In this document: positions 1-10,491 of the stretch, one piece after another
Numbering within the stretch: position 1 is the stretch's first letter
Layout of the letters: every line of letters starts with the position of its first letter
Origin: Balamuthia mandrillaris
Taxonomy: Eukaryota > Discosea > Longamoebia > Balamuthiidae
Reading direction: 5' to 3'
Assembly (NCBI GenBank): GCA_031835245.1
Contig: JAVKOQ010000270.1
Location: 1-52,500 of the forward strand
DNA length: 52,500 bases
Notes under the pieces: model-generated
What the model was told of the DNA's origin: nothing
Database searches by the model: none
Seen by the model: the letters and a program-made list of their open reading frames with translations, nothing else
Position numbers and translations under genes: made by a program

Positions 1-378
1 GAAAAATAATACAGGTAAATGTTAAGTGATTCCATCCGCAAGCTAGTCACATGCACATGCAGTGAACCTGGGCATAAGAAAGAAGTTCTCTCTTGAATAA
101 ATGTTGATACACCAAACAACAACAAAAGTTCTGTATAAAATTATTCCTCTTGTTTGTACTCTCTTGCTTTTCCATTCATGTCTCGACAGTGATTGCCTTC
201 ATCTTTGGTTCCTTGTTGCTTGGAGGGAGGGTCTTTGTCACTGCTGCCATCACTCTGTGGGCCTTCATCTTTTTTGCTTTCTGGTGATGAACTTGAACCA
301 GAAGGAGCACTCTCTCTCTCTCTCTCTCTTACTCTCTTGCATGTTAATATCAATAAATGTGGTTATTGTAACCTTATG
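1..378. other. 3' flank of the large minus-strand gene; possible last exon
   Basis: No independent gene is recognised here. On the minus strand, about 320-141 holds an open stretch rich in S, K, D and E with a stop near 141. Its composition resembles the acidic and serine-rich tails of other proteins in the window. It could be an extra 3' exon of the neighbouring large gene or part of its 3' UTR. The large gene already has a stop at 381-379 and I see no clean donor before it, so I do not join the two. A short (CT)n tract at 309-330 separates them. Confidence 0.25.
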
Positions 379-3300
379 CTATCCCTCCTTCTCGGTCTTG
401 TTTGCATTGATGAACTCCTCTTCTCGAATCCTTCTGCTGAGCCTCTTTCTACTTTTGGTTCGGGCAATACCGCCGCTGCTGCCACCACTTCCATTCTCTC
501 CTGTTGCAGAGGAGCGCTCGCTCGACTTTTTCTTTACCGTGAGAATGCCGATCAAGGACGTGGCTTTGGTGAGCAGGTCTTGCTCTGTTTTGTGTTTGTC
601 AAGAGCGGTCTTTAGCAGCCTCACCACCCTTTTCTCGGCGAGCAGGGCCCGCACTTTCTCAGAGCGAGAACCGGTCTTTGTGACAAGCAGGTGCAAACTC
701 TCCACACAACAACTGGCAATGCTATCGTTCGCAATGTGTATCTCGAGGTTGTTGAGGAGGGCTCGCACCAACCGTTTGGTTAGCTCCTCTCTGTCCGTTT
801 GTTGTTCTCCACTGCTGCCATTCTCCACGCCGCTCAGTGCTAGTATTTCACCGCTGCTTACCGCGTCCTTGTTCTTGATAGAAGTGTGTTTGAGCAGGTG
901 AAGCAGCGCGCCGGCAGCCTTGAAGATGACCGTCTCACTGTGGGCGTGGTTCTCGTGGGCCAGTACAAAGGTCTCAATGGCGCCACGTTGGATGAGAGCG
1001 GCCTTGCCCTCCGGGTTGTCCACCATTAGCTTCCATAGGGCGCTGCATGCCTCTCTTTGTACTGAGTGAGAGAGAGGGAACCGCTTCATGACGCTGAGGA
1101 TGATAGGCAGCACCGCTTTCTCATGTGTGAGGCTCTTGTTGTGAGAGAACTTGTGGTCCTTAGGAACCATGCCTTGGATCAACATGTGGGCCGTTTTCTC
1201 AGACAACAGCCCGAGCAGCTCTGCGCTGTCCTGCACAACAGGTTGAGGTTGAGGAGCAGTTGGGGGAGCTTTAGTCAGCCGCTTTTTCTCCTTCTCCAAT
1301 CGCCTCCTCTGCTCCTGTGCTTTACGCAGCTGCTTTTCGGTGTTGGCGAGTTTGCTACGCAGCGAGGTCACCTCGGCGTTGCAGGCGACAGTTGAATCTT
1401 CGCGTGTCATGGACTGCTGCAAGCGAGCTTCTTGCTCTTTCAAGTCTTTCTCCAGCGCCTCCAGCTGGCGCTGCTTTTCATCGAACTGTTGTTGCAGTTG
1501 CTTGAGTTTTTTCCTCTCTCGCTTGGCTCGTTCCTCCTTCTTGGCTTTCTCTGCCTCCATAGTCTTGATCCATTGCTTCAGTTCGGCCACTTCTTTCTCG
1601 TTCTTCTCGTTCTTTTCCTTGGACAGCAATTCTAGCCTCGTTTGCTTCTCCCGAAGCTCCTCTTTCTGCTTTTCCATCTCTTCTTTCTCCTGAAGGATCC
1701 GTGCCTTCTCCCTCTCCAACTCTTCCTGCATTTGTTGAAGTTTCTGTTGCTCCTTTTCCAGTTCTTCCTTCTTCCGGAGCAGCCGCTCTTCTCTTGCTCT
1801 GAGCACCGACAATCGTTTCTCCTCCAGGCTGAGGCTCTCCAAGAATAGTTCGCGTTCGCGAGTTTCTATGCTGGACTCGCGTGCCTCCAACCTCGTAACC
1901 ATCGAAGCATACTCAGCTTCAAGGCTTTGCGTTCGCTGAGCGAATTCCACTTTCTTCTGCTTGTGCTCCAAGACCGCTTTTTCAAGAACCGCTATCTCCT
2001 CTCGAACCTTTTCCAGAGCGCCATCAATCTCGGCAATCTTGGCGCGTAGATCCGTGAGCTTGGCCTCCTTGTCTTTCTTCTCTTGCTCCAACCGCTTCTT
2101 TTGGTCAACATCTGGCTCGAAGATGTGACACATTTCTCTAACGTAGGTATCTCCCAGTTTGCCTTTGGAGCTGCCAGCAGGAGGATCGTCTCTTATCTTT
2201 ATGGAGCCGACGACCTCTTTGCCTAGTCCTACTTCGTATATCTGCAATATGGTTGCCATGCGCTCTCCTTCCTTCCATAAAACCTGCTTTTGGAGTTCCA
2301 CCATGCGGATCTCTTTACTTTGCAGAGCGTTGTTCAGTTCTTGCCTCGCCAACTCTCGCTGATTCCAACTTACGTTCATTTGATGCCATTGCCTGTTCAA
2401 CTCTTTACGCTCTTTCTTCAGCTTCTTTTGTTCATTCTCAAGCTTCTTGCCGCGTCTTTCCAGCTCGTTCTCTTCCGCCGCAGCAGCAAGCAACTCTTCC
2501 TCTTCAGATGCACTGGAACTCTTCTCCCCGTTATTGAAAGCTCTATAAGAAGCGGAGGAAGGGGATAAAAGGTCGTCTTTGGTAGAGGCATTGCCTTCAG
2601 CACTGCCAGCAATAGCGCTGTCAGCCAAATAGACTTGAACAGCACCACTGCTCTGTCTCTCCACGTCGTCCTTGCATTTGGGGCCTATGTTGGGACATCC
2701 AGCAAATAATACCGTTTGGCGCGACTTCAGGAGCCCCTCCACAGCTATCTTGTAGAGTGGAGCCTCCGTGACCGCCGAGCATTCTTCTACCACCAACGTC
2801 TCCAAAAGAGGACATGTTTGAATGATGCTCAATACAGCCGAGTCATTGAGAGCGTTGCACTGGCATATCAGCACGTCCATCACGGACTCGCCATAAAGTC
2901 CTTGCACCACGAATATTTGAGCGGTCGGGTCTGTTACCTCCTTGGTGAAGAAGGATTCGCTGGCTATCCACTCGGTGTATGCTTCCTGAGGTGTGCGCGT
3001 GCGTTCTCCTCGGCTGTCCCTTAGCTTTGGCACTGATGCCAAATATTGCCTGAGCGTGAGTGCTGAGGAAGAAGCATCTCTTTCAATCTTGCTGTCACTG
3101 CTCCCGACATTAACAGAGGTGCTTGGGATAGGTTTGTCCAGCTCATCTTGCAGCAAATCCTCCATAAAGACCTTTTCCATACCAAAGAGCATGTGATAGC
3201 ACTTCATGATAGTCCAAAGCGGAGAGCCAGCAGCGTCATTGGCAGTCTTGAGCTTGGCATAGTATCTCCCGACTACCGGATCCACTGCCTCCATCAGCGA

Positions 3301-5427
3301 ACGCAGAGAGCATGGCTTCCTGCGGGCCTTTTTGTCCTCCTGTAGACAATTCTTGATGGCTTTGAGCTTGCGATGCAAGTTGATTGCGGTGCCGGGAGCT
3401 ATCTTGATGGGCAGGTTTAGCTTCTTGAGCTCCTTCTTGGTGATGATCTTCTCTCGAAGCATTTGCTTGTACTCCTCGTTCTTTCGCATCAGGTCCTTCA
3501 ACCAATCCCTGACTATGACCTCTGGCTGCATCTGGCGAAGTTGTTCCGCAAAGGCCTCGTCCATGCTCTCCTCCATCTGTGGGAAGCAATAGAGGATATT
3601 GAGCATGCCAGGAAGGTGTCCGAAACTCAGAGATAGGATAGGGTCTATGAACGAGTCGTCGTTGTCTATGCAGACAAGCTTTCTGCCAGCGAGACTGGGG
3701 CCGCCTCGCGTTGGGACAGCTGATTCGGAGCGATGACGATTCAGATCTTCTGACGATGACATTGAGGAAAGGGAGGAGGGATGGCCAAGGATAAAGTTGT
3801 CGGGTTTGCCGTCAGAAGGATTAGTGAGGAGACCCAGCACCACCATTATCGAAAAGTTCTTTTTGTCGATCTCCCTAAGCTTCCTTTCTGCTGTTTTCAC
3901 TTTCTGCTGAAGCAGTTGCTTGAAAGAGGTATCATAGTCCTTCCACACAGGATGCCGCGCCAGCTGCAATACGGGCATACCTCGTTGGTTAAGGCTAGCA
4001 CCCACCGAGGAGGAGGACTTGCTGTTCATGTCCTCAAAGAGCCATGGCACCACTGTCCAGTTGAGACATCCTTCTTCAAATACCAGGAAAGAGGCCTCCA
4101 GGAACTCATAGAACTTCTTGGCTTGCTCCTCTGAGAGTCCTTCCTCGGTAGAACTCGACGTGGCTTTCTTGAGGCCCTGTAGCTCCTCCACCTGAAGTCG
4201 GCCCAGAGCCTGGGCCAAGCTCTCTCCCTCCACGGTCTGCGATGCCAACGCTATCTTCCTCACTCCTCTTCGCGTCAACGTGACTAGGGCCGTGGGAGGC
4301 GAGCCCTCATGACTGATCAACTTGTTGAGACTGTCGACAGCATGTTCGATACCAGGATAGCTCTCGGCAAGGCTGCCCAGGTCCTGGTTCATTGCATCCT
4401 CCACAACATGGTGACCACCGACACTATCGCGACCACTTGTACTACCACTGCCGGTTACACCTCCGGTGGGCGAGTCCAACGAGGAAGGAGGAAACTCGAA
4501 AAACTTGAAGTGAATGCCCTCTGCGGAGCTCACTTTGTGGGTACCGGTGGCATTGGTGCGTAGCAGCCTGCCTTTGGAGTCCAGAGGGACGATCTTACGG
4601 GCCAGCTTCTCCTGAAGGAAGTAGGTGCCCTTCCCGTAAAGACTGATTTTAGAACTGAAGAGGTTGGCACTGCTCGTGTTGACATTGGAGCCGCCGATGT
4701 CGTTGCAAAAGGCCTCATAGGCCTTTACGATGATGCGAAGGTTCTTAACGACGAGCTCTGTCATGTCTCGCGGTCCTTCGGTCGTGTCATCTTCAGCATT
4801 GGAAGCAGAAGAGGTAGAAAGAGAGGGAATTGCTAGTTTGGCGGCGCTGGCTGCCCTCTTGCCACCAACGCCAAAAAAGGAGGACCTGCGCCGGTTGGTG
4901 CGGCGGAGGGTCAGTCCCGCGCCGGTGCTCTTGGTCTCCAAGTGTTGGATAAGGGTGTTGAGCTGTCCGCACAGCTCCTCTATGTGCTTAAAGTTGTTCT
5001 GCTTCTTCTTGAACTTGCGAAAAAAGGAGTTTCGGCCCTGCATTTGAGAGCCACCTGCTCCAATTTGAGAACCTCCCCCAAAGCCTTCTCCTCCAATCCC
5101 TCCGAACGGCACCGAAGACGAAGAAGAGGACTCGTCACCACCAGAGGCATCCAAGTGCTTGGAATCCCTGTCTCTATGCTCGGCAGTAGAAGTTTGTCCC
5201 ACTTGTGCAATCATCATGGCAGAAGGAGAGATGCTCACGCCGGTCACCAACGTCTCGGGAGGAGCCACTTTCTCGAGGATGTTTGCAATGAAGTACTCCA
5301 GCGGACTTCCCCGTATTTCCTTCCAAAGAGTGCTCACTGCCACGGATATGGGCTCCGTCTCCATGGTTGTTAAACTTAGCAGTCGGTCTTGCAACCATTG
5401 TTGTGATTTGGCTGATGTTCCATACAT
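379..5427 (-). CDS. Large protein with kinase-like, LRR-like, coiled-coil and armadillo-like parts
   Basis: A single open exon of about 1,680 codons from an ATG at 5427. The frame stays open up to 5574 but only from a GTG, so the true start may be upstream via splicing. Visible parts: basic and serine-rich N-terminal third; a segment near residues 535-590 with DGKPDNFIL and CIDNDDSF, reminiscent of the catalytic and metal-binding loops of PI3/4-kinase-like folds; LRR-like text near 845-930; a long charged coiled coil near 985-1390; and a helical, armadillo-like region (residues about 1415-1635, with NPEGKAALIQRG). The tail is very basic. The order suggests a cytoplasmic scaffold with a lipid- or protein-kinase-like core, but the function is unknown. 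A possible upstream coding exon lies at about 5891-5797 (starts MAIEKAESEYVKRLHDTID). I could not join it in phase with a good acceptor. Confidence 0.6.
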   Translation of the reverse strand: MYGTSAKSQQWLQDRLLSLTTMETEPISVAVSTLWKEIRGSPLEYFIANILEKVAPPETLVTGVSISPSAMMIAQVGQTSTAEHRDRDSKHLDASGGDESSSSSSVPFGGIGGEGFGGGSQIGAGGSQMQGRNSFFRKFKKKQNNFKHIEELCGQLNTLIQHLETKSTGAGLTLRRTNRRRSSFFGVGGKRAASAAKLAIPSLSTSSASNAEDDTTEGPRDMTELVVKNLRIIVKAYEAFCNDIGGSNVNTSSANLFSSKISLYGKGTYFLQEKLARKIVPLDSKGRLLRTNATGTHKVSSAEGIHFKFFEFPPSSLDSPTGGVTGSGSTSGRDSVGGHHVVEDAMNQDLGSLAESYPGIEHAVDSLNKLISHEGSPPTALVTLTRRGVRKIALASQTVEGESLAQALGRLQVEELQGLKKATSSSTEEGLSEEQAKKFYEFLEASFLVFEEGCLNWTVVPWLFEDMNSKSSSSVGASLNQRGMPVLQLARHPVWKDYDTSFKQLLQQKVKTAERKLREIDKKNFSIMVVLGLLTNPSDGKPDNFILGHPSSLSSMSSSEDLNRHRSESAVPTRGGPSLAGRKLVCIDNDDSFIDPILSLSFGHLPGMLNILYCFPQMEESMDEAFAEQLRQMQPEVIVRDWLKDLMRKNEEYKQMLREKIITKKELKKLNLPIKIAPGTAINLHRKLKAIKNCLQEDKKARRKPCSLRSLMEAVDPVVGRYYAKLKTANDAAGSPLWTIMKCYHMLFGMEKVFMEDLLQDELDKPIPSTSVNVGSSDSKIERDASSSALTLRQYLASVPKLRDSRGERTRTPQEAYTEWIASESFFTKEVTDPTAQIFVVQGLYGESVMDVLICQCNALNDSAVLSIIQTCPLLETLVVEECSAVTEAPLYKIAVEGLLKSRQTVLFAGCPNIGPKCKDDVERQSSGAVQVYLADSAIAGSAEGNASTKDDLLSPSSASYRAFNNGEKSSSASEEEELLAAAAEENELERRGKKLENEQKKLKKERKELNRQWHQMNVSWNQRELARQELNNALQSKEIRMVELQKQVLWKEGERMATILQIYEVGLGKEVVGSIKIRDDPPAGSSKGKLGDTYVREMCHIFEPDVDQKKRLEQEKKDKEAKLTDLRAKIAEIDGALEKVREEIAVLEKAVLEHKQKKVEFAQRTQSLEAEYASMVTRLEARESSIETRERELFLESLSLEEKRLSVLRAREERLLRKKEELEKEQQKLQQMQEELEREKARILQEKEEMEKQKEELREKQTRLELLSKEKNEKNEKEVAELKQWIKTMEAEKAKKEERAKRERKKLKQLQQQFDEKQRQLEALEKDLKEQEARLQQSMTREDSTVACNAEVTSLRSKLANTEKQLRKAQEQRRRLEKEKKRLTKAPPTAPQPQPVVQDSAELLGLLSEKTAHMLIQGMVPKDHKFSHNKSLTHEKAVLPIILSVMKRFPLSHSVQREACSALWKLMVDNPEGKAALIQRGAIETFVLAHENHAHSETVIFKAAGALLHLLKHTSIKNKDAVSSGEILALSGVENGSSGEQQTDREELTKRLVRALLNNLEIHIANDSIASCCVESLHLLVTKTGSRSEKVRALLAEKRVVRLLKTALDKHKTEQDLLTKATSLIGILTVKKKSSERSSATGENGSGGSSGGIARTKSRKRLSRRIREEEFINANKTEKEG

Positions 5428-5796
5428 AAAGAAGATATGATATGGTAAAAACCTCTGCCGCCTCCTATCTTCACTTACGCGCAACTTGCTCCCTTGTTTT
5501 GTCTTTGTGGAGAGGGCGCGTGCTTTTTTTCTATTCGATAAGGTCAGACGGGAAATAAGTTGGTCAGTTGCCACACGAAAAGGCAGTTGGTTAGCTCTAA
5601 AAATGGAGAAAGATCTTACATAGTTGCCTTACTGAACTCAGTGCTCAGCAAATGCAGGCAAGCAAGAAACCGGTTCTTGACTTTGAAGCGTTGGCTGTGT
5701 GTGCCAGCTTCCATGACGTTCAACCGCGATAGAAAGAACGGTAGCGAGTCGCAACAGCACCCCAGTCCCATCTCCTCCTTCCAGGAGCATATGGAT

Positions 5797-5891
5797 ACCT
5801 TCGCAATGCGCGGCAGACCGTTTGCAGAGGGCCATCGATGGTGTCGTGAAGCCTCTTCACATACTCGCTTTCGGCCTTCTCAATGGCCATT
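5797..5891 (-). CDS. Candidate 5' exon, unassigned
   Basis: An ATG in a good context (AACAATGG) at 5891 opens about 31 codons, MAIEKAESEYVKRLHDTID onward, ending at a plausible donor AAG|GTATCC near 5797. The peptide is helical and looks coding. It most likely belongs to the 5' end of the large downstream minus-strand gene, since the next open frame starts about 370 bp further on. The leftover phase (2) does not fit the best-looking acceptor near 5412, so either there is another small exon or the model is wrong. Bases 5575-5796 show nothing else. Confidence 0.35.
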
Positions 5892-5898
5892 GTTACTG

Positions 5899-7146
5899 CT
5901 AGAGCGAATTCTGTCGGTGATGCTTTCTGTAGGTTTGATGTTTTGCGTGTTGAGTTTTAACTGGGTTGGAGGAACGTGGAAAGGAGAAAGTAAATACACA
6001 GTGCAAAGGCAACTTAGCATTATGGTTGACATTCATGTGGATGTTGCTGTTGCAGCAAGCGGTCCACCACCGCACCTCCAATTGCCAGTCCAGGGTAAGG
6101 CAATGGCCCGCTTCAGCTGCTTCCGTCTCTTCAGAAGGACAGAGCCAGGGCATAGGACAAGTCCAAGTGGAACACCAGCTTCCACTCTCTGGCTCTATAG
6201 GAGCGGGTGATGGGTTTGAAGGGCTAGAAGAAGAAGACAAGGAAGAAGCAGATGACGATTCTGGAGAAGAAACAGATTCAGAGGAGATAGAAGCAGGGAC
6301 AGGTTTGTGCTGAAAGGAACTGATGCACACTTGGAGCAAGTAGGGAACAAGTGTGAAGTCGGCATGCTGCTTTGTTATTGCCTTCTTTGTTTGTTCTGGC
6401 GTAACATTAACAATGTATACGGCACCAACACAAGACTGCGTTGAATAAAACATTGCTACATAGATGCCTATAGCAGTTTCGAGGTTCTCTCTGATGGTGG
6501 AAGGAGGAAAGAAAAGGATAAGCAACGTCTTTCTTGAACAGAGATACAGTAGTACCTGTACATCTCCGCTATTGAATGCGCTTCATTGAGCTTAGAATCG
6601 TCCAGAGATTGAACTCGTAGTACTTGCTATAAGCATACGGAGCGTTAATAGAGATGCCATTTTTACGTGCGCACGTCTACCTTACCTCTGTAACGTGGTT
6701 GTAATGCACAAGTCTATTATGGCGAGGATCTAAGTATATGCCGTGTCCTTTACGGCTTGCTTTGCACAGGATAGCCTTTACTTCTGTCCCTTTGTCTGTA
6801 TCTGTCTCAGTCGCCTTTGGGTCAACCTTCTCCTTCTCCTTCTCCTTCTCCTTCTCCTCCTGCTCTTCCGTTTCCTCCTTCTCCGCGCGCTCTTCTTTTG
6901 CATCAACAAGACCCTTAGAGTCTAAACCAGCATAAAGCTTGTAACTGAGATGCTTCATAGAACGCACGTCATGTTCCTCTATTGTGTGCCCTGTTCATGT
7001 GAACAAACAGATTAGAATGAAAGAAGGTAGGAAGGAAAGAAAGAAACAAGAAGAAGAAGAAGAAGAAGAAGAAGAAGATGAAGAAGAAGAACAACAAGAA
7101 CAAGAACAAGAACAACAACAACAACAACAACAACAAGAAGGAGAAG

Positions 7147-7243
<97 letters not shown>

Positions 7244-7247
7244 TAAG

Positions 7248-7283
<36 letters not shown>

Positions 7284-7287
7284 TAAG

Positions 7288-7338
<51 letters not shown>

Positions 7339-8064
7339 TAAGACAACAACAACAACATAAGACAACAACAACAACATAAGACAACAACAACAACATAAGA
7401 CAACAACAACAACATAAGACAACAACAACAACATAAGACAACAACAACAACATAAGACAACAACAACAACAACAACGTAAGACAACAGTGCATTACCGAC
7501 GGCTTCACAAAGTACATCAGCGGGCACCAGTTGCTTCAGATCTGCGCGACAGATATGGTGGGTTTGGTTGGTTAGTTGGTTAGTTGTGGGGCAACTACTA
7601 CCCACAGGCAAGAGGCGGGGAAAACTCACCCGCGGCTACCGGAAAGTATTGGAAGGGTGGCGCGGAAGCCAAGAACCCGACCGCCACACGCAGCCGTTCT
7701 GTTCTGGAGATGGAATGCACCACATTCCTCCTCACTTTTTTAATTGTAAGCATTTACCTCCTCCATCGAACAAAAAGAAGGAAGGAAAGAGGAAAGGAAG
7801 GAAGGAAGGAAGAAGAAGAACAAGGGACAAACGTTTATGGAGGTAAGGGTCCCGTGCCAGCAGCGACCATTCGTGGCATACATGGGCAGCGGCGTGCAGG
7901 TCCTGGCTCGGCAGGAAAGCAAACACGTTCTGCAGGACCTCTGGCGGCAACCCCTCCAGCTCTCCTTCTCTTTGGAAACAAGAAACGCAAGAACAAGAAG
8001 CGCAAGAACAAGAACAAGAAGATGAGGAAGCAGCACAGAGGTCTGCCTCAGCCCTTTTCTTCAT
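5899..8064 (-). CDS. F-box protein, at least six exons
   Basis: Exons that join in phase: 8064-7833, 7734-7630, 7541-7497, 6990-6686, 6626-6556, and 6490 onward (open to 5899). The first exon carries a clear F-box (residues about 36-77: LEGLPPEVLQNVFAFLPSQD, then HVCHEWSLLARDPYLH), so the protein is a likely substrate-recognition subunit of an SCF ubiquitin ligase that binds Skp1. The rest reads as a conserved globular region (VGHTIEEHDVRSMKHLSYK; GIYLDPRHNRLVHYNHVTE; ETAIGIYVAMFYSTQSCVG) with an acidic EK-repeat insert in exon 4. I do not recognise this C-terminal domain. The 3' end is uncertain: the frame runs through a serine-rich stretch to 5899, but an earlier splice is possible. Intron 3 holds the giant AAC repeat. 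The start is 105 bp from the divergent TraB gene. Confidence 0.75.
7104..7486. repeat. (AAC)n microsatellite with a higher-order unit
   Basis: About 380 bp of AAC repeats fill the third intron of the F-box gene. From about 7240 the run is broken at intervals by ATAAGAC. From about 7340 it becomes a regular higher-order repeat of roughly 18-21 bp (ATAAGACAACAACAACAAC), seen seven to eight times. On the sense strand this is a GTT/T-rich tract. A GAA/AAG tract precedes it at 7045-7095. Long open frames on both strands here (poly-Q, poly-N, poly-L, poly-V) are artefacts of the repeat. Confidence 0.95.
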
Positions 8065-8169
8065 ATTGCATTACTGTAATCTTGTCACGACGACACGGAA
8101 ACTTCGTGTCGACATGATACTTTGTCGACCAAAAAAGAAGCAGAAGGAAGAAAGGAAGCCAACACGCGA
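8065..8169. promoter_or_regulatory. Short bidirectional promoter gap, F-box/TraB
   Basis: Only 105 bp separate the two divergent start codons. The gap holds an inverted repeat, CGACACG...CGTGTCG (about 8091-8111, spacer of 7), followed by TGTCGACATG and TTGTCGACC (8122-8130). The TGTCGAC core recurs in other promoter gaps of this window. No TATA box is obvious. Confidence 0.5.
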
Positions 8170-9717
8170 ATGGCAACGAGAAGACCTCCTTTGCCGCAAC
8201 GGAGGGCCTGGAGGCCTGCTTCTACCACCACTCTCTTTCTTCGGCGCCACTACTATGCTAGCAGTAGTGGTGCTGCAACTACTGCTATCGCAACGACTGC
8301 AGCAAGGAGGCGCGGCCGTCCTTTCGCCACCCGTTCTTCGTCGATCTTAACAACACACAACAACACCAAGACTGAGAGTGGTGGAGAAGGGATTTGCTCA
8401 ACCTTTGCCTCATGGGAAGCGGTCAGAACGTTGTGGCACGATCGTCGTTGCTACGCTTCTGCTGCCACAGGGGCGGGGGGAGGAGGAGACAGCGAAGAAG
8501 ACTACGAACCGAACGTGTTCTATTGGAAAGATCTGAGGGATGGGCGTGAGTTCTACATACTGGGCACTGCACACGTCTCTAAGCGGAGCGCCGAAGAAGT
8601 GAAAGAAGTGAGTATCCTCCATCTCTTCCTCTTCCTCTTCCTCTTCCTCTTCCTCTTCCTCTTCCTCTTCCTCTTCCTCTTCCTCTTCCTCTTCCTCTTC
8701 CTCTTCCTCTTCCTCTTCCTCTTCCTCTTCCTCTTCCTCTTCTCCTCGTCTAATAAGGCTATGGCAGCTCATCGAAAGGGTAAAGCCGGACGTGGTGATG
8801 GTGGAGCTCTGCGAGAAGCGAGCCAGAAAGCTGCGCGGCGAAATCGCTCATTCTCTAAGCCCTCAGGAGGAACTGAAGGCCCTCGTCAGTACCAGCTTCC
8901 CTGTAGGCGGCAAAGGCAACCCCTTTGGGGGAGTGTTTGGTGGTAGTAGTGGTGGTAACCCATTTGCAGGAGGAGGACATCCGTTTGGCCGAGGCTTTGG
9001 AGCAGGAGGAGGAGGAGGAGGAGGCAATCCTTTTGGCGGAGGCTTTGGTGGTGCTGGTGGAGGTCATCCCTTTGGAGATTTTGGTGGAGGCGCCGCTGGT
9101 GGTGGTTTGCTTCAAACGTTGTTGAGCAGTGCGTTCAAGTACTTCTACGCCTACTTTAAGAAGATGGGGCTGATACCTGGCGCCGAGTTTAAAATGGCTC
9201 TAGAGGAGGCTGCAAAGCGGGACATCCATGTTGTGCTTGGCGACCAAGACGTAGACGTGCGTCTCCTCCTCTATCTTTTTTTTTTTTTTTGGCTTCTTCT
9301 CACCAGATAAAGGACTTCCAACATTTTAAACAGCTGACAATGCGCAAGTTAGGAGGATCACTAACCACATCATTGCCACGCATCATGGAGTACTTAAAAA
9401 CAGGAGGAGCAACCACGAATCAACCACAACATCTATCCCACGACGACGTACTGCCACCAGGTTGGCAACAGATGAGCTGGGAGGAGATGATAGAGGCCAT
9501 CAAGAACAGGAATCGAGTGAGGAAGATGGTGAAAGCCATGCGGACCTATCTTCCCGAAGTCACCAAAGTTATGCTGGATGAGCGAGACGCCATCCTTGCC
9601 AACAGTCTCATGCACAAATGTAAGCAAGGGCGTGTTATCGTGGGCGTAGTTGGCATGGCGCACATGGATGGCATCGAGAAGCATCTCAAGCAGAGTTCTC
9701 CTAAAATCACTTCATAG
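8170..9717 (+). CDS. TraB-family protein, likely mitochondrial
   Basis: Three exons in phase 0 (8170-8607, 8768-9256, 9307-9717) give 445 residues. TraB/PrgY motifs appear in order: ILGTAHVSKRSAEEVKE; LIERVKPDVVMVELCEKR; IHVVLGDQDVD; MLDERDAILANSLMHKCK; VVGVVGMAHMDGIEKHLK. The GTAHVS and GMAHMDGI segments carry the conserved histidines of the family, which is related to putative metalloproteases and to the TRABD proteins of the mitochondrial outer membrane. The N-terminus (MATRRPPLPQRRAWRP...) is arginine-rich without acids for about 50 residues, which suggests mitochondrial import. Unusual: exon 2 carries a glycine-rich insert of about 70 residues made of repeated G-N/H-P-F-G/A-G units, absent from typical TraB proteins. 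The longer upstream frame starts at TTG and is not used. Confidence 0.9.
8619..8743 (+). repeat. (CTTCCT)n microsatellite in intron 1 of the TraB gene
   Basis: About 20 hexamer copies of CTTCCT on the sense strand, lying between the donor GAA|GTGAGT (8608) and the acceptor GGCAG| (8767). The tract supplies an extreme polypyrimidine run upstream of the 3' splice site. Confidence 0.95.
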
Positions 9718-9868
9718 CAGCACTCTTTCGTGCAACGGGCACATTTGTCATTGTAGTAAATAGAAAGGAAGAAAAGGACAGAGTGTTTGTTACAGATGCA
9801 CTTCTTTTCGTTCTATCAGCACACCAGGATAAAATAAGTGCAATGAATATAAAGCACCTTTTCTTTTC

Positions 9869-10454
9869 TCAGTTAGAAGAGGAAGAAGAGGAGGAGGAAG
9901 CGGAAGAAGAAGAGGAAGAAGACCGGGGAGGATCAATCCATGGGATCACTCGGCTGTAAACGCTTATCTCCTCTGCATTCTCGCTCTCTGCAGCCAGTTT
10001 TCTTTGCTCCTCGAAGAAAATAAGTATCTCCTCCTCTGAATGCCGTTTGGAGAAATGAATGAGGATGAACGTAGTATCCTTCAAGAGGGCCACATAAGGT
10101 TTCAGCTTACTATAACATGATCACCGAAGAAGGAACGGGTGAGAAAATGCGCACAACCTAAGAGCAAAGACAAAGGTTTGTATGAGCGAACCTCCAGTGC
10201 ATGTGTTGGCTCTGTTGTGCGGCTTGCTCGTGGCCTGGAATGAAGAATGTGCATTCCACAAAGATGACCGGGTAGTCTCGCAGCACGTCCTCTCCGTGCT
10301 CTGCAAAGACCTGTTCGGTGGTGTCCCCCAGAAACGCAAAGAGCGGTTTGTTCACCGTTTCCATGATCTCCACTCCCTGTGGTTGGGTTTGTGGGTCATG
10401 AGTCATCTCGTGAAGGAGAAGAAGAGATGGAATAGGAGAGTGAGAGCAGAGAGA

Positions 10455-10491
<37 letters not shown>

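Noticed and set aside
101-901. 266-codon plus-strand frame
   Set aside because: Antisense shadow of the large minus-strand gene.
6969-7517. Long poly-Q, poly-N, poly-L and poly-V open frames
   Set aside because: They are translations of the AAC microsatellite in an intron whose flanking exons join in phase without it.
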